A stretch of DNA of 41,048 nucleotides from CAZUDI01 sp964618975 (GTDB lineage: Bacteria > Desulfobacterota > Desulfomonilia > UBA1062). Below are positions 25,804 through 34,504 of the stretch, piece after piece. The notes below the pieces were generated by a model. The model did no database searches. It worked only from the letters and a program-made list of their open reading frames with translations, and was not told the origin of the DNA. The position numbers and the translations under genes are program-made. Within the stretch, counting starts at the first letter, position 1. Each line of letters opens with the position of its first letter. Location of the stretch: the NCBI GenBank assembly GCA_964618975.1, contig CAZUDI010000034.1:1-41048 (forward strand), written 5' to 3'.

Positions 25804-26556
25804 GTGAAAAAGGTATTCGGCCGACCGGCAAGCCTTAAAAATACGCCGTTCCACTACTGCCCTGGGTGCGGGCACTCCATCCTGCACCGGCTGATAGCGG
25901 AGCTGATCGACGAGATGGGCCTCCGCGGGAGGATCATCGGCATTCCGCCGGCCGGATGCGCTGTGCTGGCCTATAACTATTTCGACATCGACATGTGCGA
26001 ATCGGCCCACGGACGGGGGTGTGCCGTGGCCACGGGCTTCAAGCGCTCGCTCCCGGACAGGATCATCTTCACCTACCAGGGTGACGGGGACATGGCGGCC
26101 ATCGGTACCGCCGAGACCCTGCATGCGGCCAACCGCGGCGAACTCATCACCTCCATCTTCGTGAACAATGCGGTCTACGGCATGACCGGAGGGCAGATGG
26201 CGCCCACCACCATGCTCGGGCAGAAGACCACCACCTCACCCTTCGGGCGACGCGCAGAGATAGAGGGCTACCCGCTCAAGATCACGGAGCTGATCGCCAC
26301 GCTGCCGGGAGCGGCCTATGTCGCCCGGCACTCCCTGGCCACGCCGGCCAAGATCAAGGCCACCAAAAAGTCCATCCAGAAGGCCTGGGAGCTCCAGATA
26401 GAGGGAGCGGGGTATACCCTGGTGGAGGTGCTCTCCCCCTGTCCCACGAACTGGAAGGTGAGCCCGGTCAAATCCTTCGCCTTCCTGGAGGAGACGATGG
26501 AAAAGGAATTTCCCCTCGGGGTCCTCAAAGACGTCACCAAGCGCAAGGACAGGTAG
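25804..26556 (+). CDS. 2-oxoacid:ferredoxin oxidoreductase, beta (TPP-binding) subunit
   Basis: 250 residues. The start is a GTG directly after the alpha stop (TAG GTG), with AAGGAG before it. N-terminal FHYCPGCGHSILHRL is typical of beta subunits. The TPP/magnesium motif runs from GDGDMAAIG to FVNNAVYGMTGGQ, and TTTSPFGR is the usual substrate-side loop in Kor/Vor betas. VEVLSPCPTNWKV lies near the C-terminus. It supplies the TPP that decarboxylates the 2-oxoacid and passes electrons to the ferredoxin subunit. The gamma gene follows after three bases. Confidence 0.93.
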   Translation: MKKVFGRPASLKNTPFHYCPGCGHSILHRLIAELIDEMGLRGRIIGIPPAGCAVLAYNYFDIDMCESAHGRGCAVATGFKRSLPDRIIFTYQGDGDMAAIGTAETLHAANRGELITSIFVNNAVYGMTGGQMAPTTMLGQKTTTSPFGRRAEIEGYPLKITELIATLPGAAYVARHSLATPAKIKATKKSIQKAWELQIEGAGYTLVEVLSPCPTNWKVSPVKSFAFLEETMEKEFPLGVLKDVTKRKDR

Positions 26557-26559
26557 GCC

Positions 26560-27108
26560 ATGCTGCAGAAGACACTCATGAGCGGAATCGGCGGGCAGGG
26601 AATCCTCTTTTCCGGTATCTGCCTGGCCTGGGCGGCCATGGAGGAAGGGCAATTCGTGACCTATCTGCCCTCCTACGGTGCGGAGATGCGCGGGGGCGTG
26701 ACCTCCTGTACCGTGGCCATCTCCACGGATGAGGAAATCGCCTCTCCGGTGGCCTCCTCTCCGGATTACCTGGTCGTCATGAACAACCAGTCCCTCCTGC
26801 GGCTGCAGAACCAGTGCGCCTCGGGGGGAGAGATCTTCCTCAACAGCAGCCTGGTCAGTGACCGGCCCTCACGGGGAGACGTGGCGGTGGTGGAGGTCCC
26901 GGTCAACGAGTTGGCGCGCGCCAGCGCGGGAGACCGCTATGCCAACATGGTGATGCTGGGCGCCTTCATCGGCCGCACCCGCCTGGTGAAGCCGTCGACG
27001 ATTATCGATAACATGTCGGATATCCTCGGCAAATCCAAGGCTCGCTTCCAGGAGAAGAACATCCAGGCCCTCAAGGCCGGCCTGGATTTCATTTCAGAGG
27101 AGAAATAG
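26560..27108 (+). CDS. 2-oxoacid:ferredoxin oxidoreductase, gamma subunit
   Basis: 182 residues, the size of KorC/VorA gamma. SGIGGQGILFSGICLAWAAM at the N-terminus is the CoA-binding glycine-rich motif, followed by YLPSYGAEMRGGVTSCTVAIS and PDYLVVMNNQSL, all family hallmarks. The gamma subunit binds CoA for release of acyl-CoA. It lies three bases after beta and three bases before the ACT-domain gene, so the whole set is one transcript. Confidence 0.93.
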   Translation: MLQKTLMSGIGGQGILFSGICLAWAAMEEGQFVTYLPSYGAEMRGGVTSCTVAISTDEEIASPVASSPDYLVVMNNQSLLRLQNQCASGGEIFLNSSLVSDRPSRGDVAVVEVPVNELARASAGDRYANMVMLGAFIGRTRLVKPSTIIDNMSDILGKSKARFQEKNIQALKAGLDFISEEK

Positions 27109-27111
27109 GAC

Positions 27112-27540
27112 ATGTCCATCAAGCAGTTCCGTCTGAAGATCGAGAACGTATCCGGCAAGCTCTCAAACCTGAGCGACACCCTCGGCGAGCACGGGGTCAA
27201 CATACGGGCCATCTCCCTGCGTCAGGAGTCGGCGGATACGGCCTCTGTGGTCATCGTGGCGGACGACCCCAAAAAGGCCAAAAACGCCCTGAATTCGAAC
27301 CACATGTCCTTCACCGAGGCCGACGTGCTGGCGGTCGAGATGCCGGATCACCCGGGCGGAATGAACGCCGTGCTCCGACCGCTCAGGGATGCCAAGATCA
27401 ATGTCATCTCCATGTATCCCTTCATCGGCCGCGCCTCCAACCCCATCATCGTGCTGGAGGTCGACAAGCTCAAGGAAGCCACCGAGGTATTGAAACGCAA
27501 CTGGGTGAAACTCTGGAGCAAGGATCTCTATCGCCTCTAG
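27112..27540 (+). CDS. Double ACT-domain protein of the oxidoreductase operon
   Basis: 142 residues with two ACT-like units (about 1-65, FRLKIENVSGKLSNLSDTLG and NIRAISLRQ; about 70-140, VEMPDHPGGMNAVL and INVISMYPF). ACT domains bind amino acids. Similar small ACT proteins occur beside indolepyruvate- or 2-oxoacid:ferredoxin oxidoreductases and aryl-CoA ligases. Its position directly after gamma suggests sensing of an amino acid, perhaps the parent or product of the 2-oxoacid. The stop codon shares CTAG with the stop of the opposing gene. Confidence 0.85.
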   Translation: MSIKQFRLKIENVSGKLSNLSDTLGEHGVNIRAISLRQESADTASVVIVADDPKKAKNALNSNHMSFTEADVLAVEMPDHPGGMNAVLRPLRDAKINVISMYPFIGRASNPIIVLEVDKLKEATEVLKRNWVKLWSKDLYRL

Positions 27541-28190
27541 CCTCTAGGGGGTCCCTGCCGACCGGCCGGTATGCGCTCCAGGGCAAGGCGGCCGATGCGC
27601 ACCGTGGTATTGTAGGCATACAGCGCGGACGAGACAATCCCGATCCCGACGGGCAACAGACGTGATCGGCGCTTGAGCGGAAACAGACGGTGCATGAGTC
27701 TATCCACCCCGCGATTGACGCCCCGTCCCAGGTATTTATGTGGCAGGGCCGAGGTCATGTAGGCCTGGGTGATGTGCTGGCTGTCCATGCCTTGCCCCGG
27801 TGCGACCAGATGAAAGGCCTCTCCCATAACCTGGATGATGCGGGCCACCACCTCGTCGGCGTCCTCCGTGGGCAGGCCATGCAGCTTCCACAGGGCGAGG
27901 ATCAGGGTGACACCCTGATCAAGGATGAGCAGATTCTCCGCGCCGAGCAGCCAGAACGAGATGAGCGTACCGATCCCCGGAAAGATGGAGGGGCTGTTGA
28001 CAAAGGCACTCTTGAGGGCCTGGGCCTGGGCCATCTCCTCGATCAGGTCCTGCGACACGAGGGAAAGGCTGCTTTCGGCAAGGCGTGTTCTCTCCCGACG
28101 CGCCAGGGCCTCGGCCTTTTTCATGTTGCCCTCGGCCAGGTTTTCGATCAGTCTCTGGAAACTCTCACCCAGCGTCTCGATTACGCGCAT
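27537..28190 (-). CDS. EcsC-like protein of unknown function
   Basis: 217 residues from the ATG at 28190, with AGGAAAA upstream; an upstream extension to 28346 has no support and would cross the pgk promoter. A helical, charged N-terminus (about 1-60) precedes a Gly/Ile/Leu-rich hydrophobic core (SIFPGIGTLISFWLLGAENLLILDQG is split into two membrane-associated stretches, about 65-100). Another segment lies at about 175-195 (LLPVGIGIVSSALYAYNT). The layout recalls EcsC family proteins, but this is only a resemblance. It faces the ACT gene tail to tail with no spacer and is divergent from pgk. Confidence 0.5.
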   Translation of the reverse strand: MRVIETLGESFQRLIENLAEGNMKKAEALARRERTRLAESSLSLVSQDLIEEMAQAQALKSAFVNSPSIFPGIGTLISFWLLGAENLLILDQGVTLILALWKLHGLPTEDADEVVARIIQVMGEAFHLVAPGQGMDSQHITQAYMTSALPHKYLGRGVNRGVDRLMHRLFPLKRRSRLLPVGIGIVSSALYAYNTTVRIGRLALERIPAGRQGPPRG

Positions 28191-28223
28191 CCCGTTTTCC
28201 TGTCGGTCTTCCTTGAAAACCCA

Positions 28224-28252
28224 TTGACATGTGCTATATCTAATAATATAAA
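28224..28252 (+). promoter_or_regulatory. Near-consensus promoter of pgk-tpiA-secG
   Basis: TTGACA (28224-28229), 17-base spacer, TATAAA (28247-28252). Predicted start near 28259, giving a leader of about 128 bases before pgk. Confidence 0.78.
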
Positions 28253-28279
28253 ATTTCGCGTTTATTGGTACAGAGATAC

Positions 28280-28309
28280 TATTGACAGATTGCGGTGAGG
28301 CAGTCAATA
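28280..28309. repeat. Inverted repeat in the pgk leader
   Basis: TATTGAC (28280-28286) and GTCAATA (28303-28309) separated by 16 bases. It lies just downstream of the predicted start. It could be an operator for a dimeric regulator or fold as an RNA hairpin; no regulator is known for it. Confidence 0.45.
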
Positions 28310-28386
28310 CATCGTCACTCGCACCGAAAAAATGAACACAGGTCACTCACACAAAGCATACATGAGTACGGCAAGGAGGGAAGCAC

Positions 28387-29579
28387 ATGAGTATACGATC
28401 CATTGAATCCCTGGATATGCACGATCGCAAACTCCTCATCCGGGTGGATTTCAACGTCCCCCTAAACGATGCCGGTGCCATTACCGACGATACGCGCATA
28501 AAAGCGGCCCTGCCCACCATCCGCTATGCCCTCGACCAGGGCGCCAGGGTGATCCTCATGTCGCATCTCGGACGCCCCAAAGGACAGGTGGTCAAGTCCA
28601 AAAGCCTGGTGCCCGTGGCGCGCCGGCTCTCGGAGCTCCTGGGCTGCAGCGTGAACATGGCCCCCGACTGCGTGGGCGACAAAGTCCGTGCCATGGTGGA
28701 CGAGCTCAAACCCGGAGAGGTGCTCCTGCTGGAAAACCTGCGCTTCCACATCGAGGAGGAAAAGAACCACCCCGACTTCGCCCGTCAGCTCGCCTCCCTC
28801 GGTGACTGTTTCGTGAATGATGCCTTTGCCACCGCCCACCGGGCCCATGCCTCCAACGTGGGCATCTTAAGCTATCTCCCCCACAAGGCCGCGGGATACC
28901 TCCTCAAGCGGGAAGTGGAACATATCAACAAGGCCCTCACGAACCCGGCCAGGCCCTTTGGCGCCGTGGTCGGCGGGGCCAAGGTGTCCGGTAAGCTGGA
29001 GATCATGGAGAATCTCCTCGACAAGGTGGACAAGCTCATCATTGGCGGGGGCATGGCCTTTACCTTCATCAAGGCCCTGGGGCAGAACATCGGGCACTCC
29101 CTGGTCGAGGACGACCTCATTGGCACGGCTCGCACCATCATGGAAAAGGCCCGGCAGCAGGGGGTAAAACTCTATCTGCCGGTCGACTGCATCTGCGCCG
29201 CCGAGGCCAAGGCGGGTCTCGACACCTGGATAAAGACCGTGCAGGAGGTCCCGGACGATCTCATGGGGCTCGATATCGGGCCCGCCTCGGTGCAGCTCTT
29301 CTCCGAGGCCCTTAGCGACTGCCGCACCATTGTCTGGAACGGCCCCATGGGCATGTTCGAAATCGAGGCCTTCGCTGCGGGCACCCTCGCCATGAGCAGG
29401 GACATAGCGACATCAAAGGGATTGACCATCGTGGGCGGTGGTGATACAGATGCGGCACTACACGCAAGCGGCCTCATCGACCAGGTGGATTTCGTTTCCA
29501 CCGCAGGCGGTGCCTTCCTGGAGATGCTCGGGGGCAGGGTCCTGCCGGGTGTGGCCGCCCTCGAGGAAGAGGAGGGTAC

Positions 29580-29583
<4 letters not shown>
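28387..29583 (+). CDS. pgk: Phosphoglycerate kinase
   Basis: 398 residues, the normal bacterial size. It converts 1,3-bisphosphoglycerate and ADP to 3-phosphoglycerate and ATP in the cytoplasm. N-terminal substrate domain: RVDFNVPLND, SHLGRPKG, FVNDAFATAHRAHAS. Hinge and nucleotide domain: GGAKVSGKLEIMENLL, IIGGGMAFTF, VWNGPMGMFE and the terminal GGGDTDAAL and STAGGAFLEML. AAGGAGGGA precedes the ATG. The stop overlaps the tpiA ATG (ATGA), so triosephosphate isomerase is coupled to it. Confidence 0.98.
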
Positions 29584-30335
<752 letters not shown>

Positions 30336-30340
30336 ACAAC

Positions 30341-30694
30341 ATGTACGGATTAGTTCTGAGCATCCATATCATCGCTTGCATCTTTCTTGTCATCGCCGTG
30401 CTGCTGCAGGCCGGCAAAGGTGCCGATATCGGCGCGGTCTTCGGCGGCGCCGGCTCCCAGGCCCTTTTCGGCAGCGTGGGGCCGGCTGATTTCCTCAATA
30501 AGGCCACACGGGTGCTGGTGGTGGTCTTTATGATCACCTCGCTGACCCTGGGATACTTCGCCTTTGAGCGACCCTCGGAGAGCATCATGGAAAAACAGAC
30601 CGTCAGCGCGCCGCAGACACCGGACACACAGGCGCCGGTCCCGGCCGCCGAGCCACAGCCCGCCCCGACTGAGACCCCTGCCTCCCCCCAGTGA
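30341..30694 (+). CDS. secG: SecG, protein-export translocase subunit
   Basis: 117 residues. Two membrane helices (about 2-21 and 52-72) flank the cytoplasmic loop with the SecG signature GKGADIGAVFGGAGSQALFG. The tail is Pro/Ala/Thr-rich and disordered, longer than in E. coli only slightly. SecG sits beside SecY and SecE in the inner membrane and speeds SecA-driven export. The ribosome binding site AAGGAT overlaps the tpiA stop. Confidence 0.95.
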   Translation: MYGLVLSIHIIACIFLVIAVLLQAGKGADIGAVFGGAGSQALFGSVGPADFLNKATRVLVVVFMITSLTLGYFAFERPSESIMEKQTVSAPQTPDTQAPVPAAEPQPAPTETPASPQ

Positions 30695-30715
30695 CCCTCC
30701 CCGGGTGATACGAAG

Positions 30716-30745
30716 CCCCCGGTGCGGCCTGGCGGCACCAGGGGG
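30716..30745 (+). terminator. Hairpin after secG
   Basis: CCCCCGGTGC pairs with GCACC-A-GGGGG around a 9-base loop, with one bulged A. Only two T residues follow, so termination efficiency is uncertain, but its position fits the end of the glycolytic operon. Confidence 0.35.
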
Positions 30746-30806
30746 GTTGCCGGTGGCAGCCTCGGCGGGAGCCCCCCTGCAGTGGGAGCCATATCCACTA
30801 ACCTTA

Positions 30807-30834
30807 TTGACATCTATTCTATATTTATTATTCT
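30807..30834 (+). promoter_or_regulatory. Promoter candidate for the Fic-like gene
   Basis: TTGACA (30807-30812), 16-base spacer, TATTCT (30829-30834), in an unusually AT-rich patch (30795-30860) against GC-rich surroundings. The ATG is at 30876. Confidence 0.55.
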
Positions 30835-30875
30835 ATTCATCAAATTAACTTACATTTTATTGTCAGAGGAAGCGC

Positions 30876-31982
30876 ATGCAGGATCCGAAAGGCGACCAGG
30901 TGGTGACCGCACACGCGGGCACGTTCGTGTTCGGCCGCGATTATGCCCCGGCCTCCCTTAAGCAGCCCCTGACAAGGATTGCCCTCCTGGCACAGACACT
31001 GCGGTCGCTGCCCATCCTGCCCGACGACGCGATCCGCCTGGGCCATGAGACCCTCGCCGGCGCCGTGAGGGCCACGGCCTCCCTGGAGGGCCTCCCGGCC
31101 CCGCCTGGTGCCGTGGAACGGGCGTTGAAGACCCGCCCGGCCGCAGCACCCCTCTCTGGTGATGCCCGCATGCTGGCCGACATCGTGCGCACCTACGGCT
31201 TCGTGGCCACCCTGAAGGCCGCACCTTCCGGGCCGGAGATTACGGAGTTTCTCATCAAGGCCCTGCACCGGCTGCTGGCCGGCGCCCGTGCCGCCGAGCA
31301 GCCGGCGGGCCGCTATCGCACGCACACGCTGCCGAGTGGTTCTGGCGGTGAAGTGCTGCGCACCGCCGAGGACATCCAGGTCCTGATGCAGGCCTATGTG
31401 GCCTGGATCAACCGCCCGGAGCTCATGCAGGCGGACCCGCTCATGCGGGCCGCCCTGGCCCATATTCACCTCCAGCGCATCCATCCCTTCTCCTATGGAA
31501 CGGGTATCATCGCCCGGCTCCTCGAAGGCGTGATCCTCAAGCACGGCGGCCTTGAGCATCTGTCCTTCCTGCTCACGGAATACTACGCGCACCACCGTGA
31601 GGCATACCTCACCTTCGTGGGAAACGCATCGGGGGAGACCCTGCCCTTTGTGACCTTTGTGGTCGAAGGGGCCACGGTTTCGCTTGAGCTCCTCCGGGAA
31701 AGACGGCACGGCCTGGTGGCAACCATCATGCTGCGGGAATACTATGACCGCCTGCTGCAGCGCAAGGTGCTCTCCGTGCGGCAACACGATCTCCTGTGCA
31801 TGCTCCTGGAGAGGAAAGGGAGCGTGACGCTGGGAGGACTCTTCCTCAAGCCCTTCGATCTCATCTACCGCACCGTTAGTGAGCGCACCGCCAGACGCGA
31901 TCTCGAGAAACTCGTGGACCTGGGGTTACTGGTGAAGAGCGCACCCGCAGGCACGGCCATCAATTTCGACGTCCTGAGCTGA
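30876..31982 (+). CDS. Fic-domain protein with degenerate catalytic motif and C-terminal winged helix
   Basis: 368 residues. The N-terminal region has an inhibitory-helix motif TASLEG (T67 to G72), fitting [S/T]xxxE[G/N]. The Fic core spans about 120-225. The catalytic loop reads HPFSYGTGIIAR (203-214) instead of HPFxDGNGRxxR. The catalytic His stays, but the metal-binding Asp/Glu position is Tyr, the Asn is Thr, and the first Arg is Ile. Only the last Arg is kept. A winged-helix-like segment follows (about 320-360, SERTARRDLEKLVDLGLL), as in Fic-DNA-binding fusions. AMP transfer looks unlikely; it may be a regulator or use another substrate. AGAGGA precedes the ATG. Confidence 0.82.
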   Translation: MQDPKGDQVVTAHAGTFVFGRDYAPASLKQPLTRIALLAQTLRSLPILPDDAIRLGHETLAGAVRATASLEGLPAPPGAVERALKTRPAAAPLSGDARMLADIVRTYGFVATLKAAPSGPEITEFLIKALHRLLAGARAAEQPAGRYRTHTLPSGSGGEVLRTAEDIQVLMQAYVAWINRPELMQADPLMRAALAHIHLQRIHPFSYGTGIIARLLEGVILKHGGLEHLSFLLTEYYAHHREAYLTFVGNASGETLPFVTFVVEGATVSLELLRERRHGLVATIMLREYYDRLLQRKVLSVRQHDLLCMLLERKGSVTLGGLFLKPFDLIYRTVSERTARRDLEKLVDLGLLVKSAPAGTAINFDVLS

Positions 31983-32092
31983 GAGGCTTTCCCTCAGGGC
32001 GCGGGGGCTTGTGACGCTGCCATATAATCTTTGCTTTCGGTGGCCATATCTGTTAGCTTCACCCGAATATCCTTAAGGACAAGGAGGCCATC

Positions 32093-32524
32093 ATGGAAAC
32101 AGTGGTCAAAAACGGGGATCACGTAGCGGTCCAGTATACCGGCAGGCTGGAGGACGGAAGCATCTTCGACTCCTCCCAGGGGCGGGAACCTCTCACGTTC
32201 GAGGTCGGGGCCAGTGAGGTGATTCAGGGCTTCGACGAGGCCCTGGTCGGCATGCACACCGGCGACAAAAAAAGCATCACCATCGCCCCTGCCGAGGGCT
32301 ATGGCGAGCACAATTCCGAGCTGGTCTTCGATTTCCCCAAGCACATGCTCCCGGAGGACCTCGCCTGCGAGGTCGGCAGCCAGCTGCAGCTGGTCGACGA
32401 AAATCAGCAGGCCATCCCGGTGATCGTTGCCGATATCCAGGAGGACACCATCCTCCTCGATGCCAACCATCCGCTCGCCGGCAAGACCCTCACCTTTGAC
32501 ATCGAGCTTTTAGAGATCGCATAG
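32093..32524 (+). CDS. SlyD-like FKBP peptidyl-prolyl isomerase
   Basis: 143 residues. FKBP core at both ends (VAVQYTGRLEDGSIFDSS, VIQGFDEALVGMHTGDK, and the return strand NHPLAGKTLTFDIELLEI). The chaperone insert-in-flap domain lies between (about 72-125). It lacks the His-rich metal-binding tail of E. coli SlyD. It helps protein folding in the cytoplasm. AAGGAGG precedes the ATG. A TATAAT at 32023-32028 might be its -10, but no matching -35 is evident. Confidence 0.92.
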   Translation: METVVKNGDHVAVQYTGRLEDGSIFDSSQGREPLTFEVGASEVIQGFDEALVGMHTGDKKSITIAPAEGYGEHNSELVFDFPKHMLPEDLACEVGSQLQLVDENQQAIPVIVADIQEDTILLDANHPLAGKTLTFDIELLEIA

Positions 32525-32731
32525 CACCTCCCCATCACTGCGGGGGCGGGGGCGGCCGCTGACAGCGCGCCCCAAGCCTTGACATAAAATTTACATGTCT
32601 TTTTCCGTGGTTTTACACACGGCCATGGCCATCTCTGCTATAAGCCAGTGCAAAAGACAGGGGGATACCCTGTCCCGAAGTGGCGAGGCATGAATCCGCC
32701 GCTTCGGCACCTGTCACGAGGAGGTGACCCG

Positions 32732-33388
32732 ATGTCTCGACCATCAATCATGCACCTGAAGGATCCCCTTAGCGGGTTCACCCACTTTATCGGGGCCCTG
32801 CTGGCCGCTTCCGGCACCCTCGCCCTGCTCCTGAAGGCCCCGTCGCCCTGGCACCGGGCCAGCTATGCCGTCTTCGGCCTTTCCATGCTCCTGCTCTATA
32901 CCACGAGCACCCTCTATCACTGGGTGAGGCTGAACGCCTCGGCGACCGTCCGGCTCAGGCGTCTCGATCATATCATGATCTTCATTCTGATTGCCGGCAC
33001 CTATACCCCCTTCTGCCTGATCCCCCTGCGGGGTCCCTGGGGCTGGGGCCTGCTTCTGGGCATCTGGTCCCTGGCCATTCTCGGAGGTTTATTCAAGCTC
33101 TTCTGGCTTACGGCCCCGCGCTGGCTTTCCTCCTGCATGTACGTGCTGATGGGCTGGACGGCCCTGGTGGGCCTCAAGCCCCTCATCCAGGCCCTCTCCC
33201 CCGGGGCCCTGGCCTGGATCTTCACCGGAGGGACCTTCTATACCGTCGGAGCCCTGGTCTATGCCCTCAGGAAACCCGACCCCTGGCCGGAGCTCTTCGG
33301 CTTTCACGAGATCTTTCACGTGTTCGTCCTCCTGGGAAGCGCCTCCTTCTTCTGGGCGGTATATCACTATGTCACGGCCTTTTCCTGA
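32732..33388 (+). CDS. Hemolysin III/PAQR-family membrane protein
   Basis: 218 residues from the ATG at 32732, which follows GAGGAGGTGA; a reading from 32648 lacks a site. Seven membrane segments are apparent. Family motifs: STLYHW near residue 60, the LDHIMIFILIAGTYTPF stretch and the C-terminal GFHEIFHVFVLLGSASFF, whose histidines with the early Ser/His form the PAQR zinc site. The family includes adiponectin-receptor hydrolases. Despite the name, haemolysis is rarely its role; a ceramidase-like activity is possible and would be notable beside the KDSR-like gene, but that is conjecture. Confidence 0.9.
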   Translation: MSRPSIMHLKDPLSGFTHFIGALLAASGTLALLLKAPSPWHRASYAVFGLSMLLLYTTSTLYHWVRLNASATVRLRRLDHIMIFILIAGTYTPFCLIPLRGPWGWGLLLGIWSLAILGGLFKLFWLTAPRWLSSCMYVLMGWTALVGLKPLIQALSPGALAWIFTGGTFYTVGALVYALRKPDPWPELFGFHEIFHVFVLLGSASFFWAVYHYVTAFS

Positions 33389-33601
33389 AAGCTCGGCGCC
33401 CTGTGTCCGGAAAGGTCGCCAGAGACCATGCTTCACAGTGGCACGGCACAGGCACCACCTCATCCCCGGCCTTACCCTGATGAGAGCCCGGATCTGCGAC
33501 GCGGGATCCGAGCCGGCACGGGCATGCTCATTGATTGTTTGGAGGTGATGGTTCCGGCCCCGATCATGTATGTCCCCATAAATCCGACACCCGGATAGCA
33601 C

Positions 33602-33630
33602 TTGACATCCCGGACACCATCGGATATATC
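33602..33630 (+). promoter_or_regulatory. Promoter of rplM-rpsI
   Basis: TTGACA (33602-33607), 17-base spacer, TATATC (33625-33630), with transcription predicted near 33637, about 26 bases before the rplM ATG. The 210 bases before it (33389-33600) show no gene. Confidence 0.75.
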
Positions 33631-33662
33631 CCAAGCCCTATTTATAATTAAGGAGTCATCGT

Positions 33663-34091
33663 ATGAAGACATTTACCGCCAGGAAAGGCGATGTCCCCAA
33701 GCACTGGGTGGTCGTCGATGCACAGGACAAGGTACTCGGCAGACTTGCCGCCGATATCGCCGCCATCCTGAGGGGAAAAACCAAGCCCGAGTATACCCCT
33801 CACATGGATGTGGGTGACTTCGTGGTGGTCATCAATGCGGACAAGGTCAAGCTCACCGGGAAAAAGCTGGACAAAAAGCTGTACCACCACCACAGCGGCT
33901 TCATGGGCGGTCTGAAATCCATCACGGCCAAGACCATGCTGATCAAGAAACCCGAAGAGATCATCCGGCACGCCGTGAAGGGGATGCTCCCGAAAAACAG
34001 CCTCGGTCGGGCCCAGTTCAAGAAACTCAAGGTATATGCAGGCGGGTCCCATCCGCACGAGGCCCAGCAGCCGCAGCTGCTCAATCTTTAA
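33663..34091 (+). CDS. rplM: 50S ribosomal protein L13 (uL13)
   Basis: 142 residues, exactly the usual length. Signatures are the N-terminal WVVVDAQDKVLGRLA, YTPHMDVGDFVVVINADKV and the C-terminal GMLPKNSLGRAQFKKLKVYAG followed by HPHEAQQP. It binds 23S rRNA early in large-subunit assembly. TAAGGAG (about 33650-33656) is the ribosome binding site. Followed by rpsI, the standard bacterial pair. Confidence 0.98.
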   Translation: MKTFTARKGDVPKHWVVVDAQDKVLGRLAADIAAILRGKTKPEYTPHMDVGDFVVVINADKVKLTGKKLDKKLYHHHSGFMGGLKSITAKTMLIKKPEEIIRHAVKGMLPKNSLGRAQFKKLKVYAGGSHPHEAQQPQLLNL

Positions 34092-34103
34092 GAGAGGATG
34101 ACT

Positions 34104-34496
34104 ATGGCAGAAAGGATCTATGCCACCGGACGAAGGAAAAACGCGACCGCCAGGGTATGGCTGTCCCCGGGAAGCGGCGAGTTCACGATCAACGGCAGGC
34201 CCATGGAGGAGTATTTCGACCGTGATTCCCTGCGAATGTCCACGGTTCAGCCCTTCATCGTGACCGATACACATGGCCAGTTCGACATCTTCGCCACGGT
34301 CTCCGGCGGCGGCAATACGGGCCAGGCCGGCGCCATCCGCCACGGGATATCCCGGGCGCTGGCTGACTTCGATACCGAGAAGATGCGGCCCAAGCTCAAG
34401 GCCGCAGGGTTTCTCACCCGTGACCCGCGCATGGTGGAACGCAAGAAGTACGGTCTGCACAAGGCCAGGAAGAGACCACAGTTCTCCAAGAGGTAA
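34104..34496 (+). CDS. rpsI: 30S ribosomal protein S9 (uS9)
   Basis: 130 residues from the ATG at 34104, better spaced from AGAGAGG (34091-34097) than the in-frame ATG at 34098 and giving the normal MAERIYATGRRKNATARV start. The C-terminus KKYGLHKARKRPQFSKR is the conserved tail that reaches the P-site tRNA. Probably co-transcribed with rplM and, after eight bases, argC. Confidence 0.97.
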   Translation: MAERIYATGRRKNATARVWLSPGSGEFTINGRPMEEYFDRDSLRMSTVQPFIVTDTHGQFDIFATVSGGGNTGQAGAIRHGISRALADFDTEKMRPKLKAAGFLTRDPRMVERKKYGLHKARKRPQFSKR

Positions 34497-34504
34497 AAAA
34501 GCCT

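Noticed and set aside
28284..28312. A second TTGACA with 17-base spacing upstream of pgk
   Set aside because: The -10 position reads CAATAC, a poor match. The TTGACA is better explained as part of the inverted repeat, and the promoter at 28224 is far stronger.
30569..30848. Plus-strand open frame overlapping the secG tail
   Set aside because: Low-complexity Arg/Pro/Ser protein in a GC-rich spacer with hairpins; no ribosome binding site and no similarity I recognise.
33478..33520. CTGATGAG near a hairpin, reminiscent of a hammerhead ribozyme core
   Set aside because: No GAAA core or matching three-stem layout follows; chance match.
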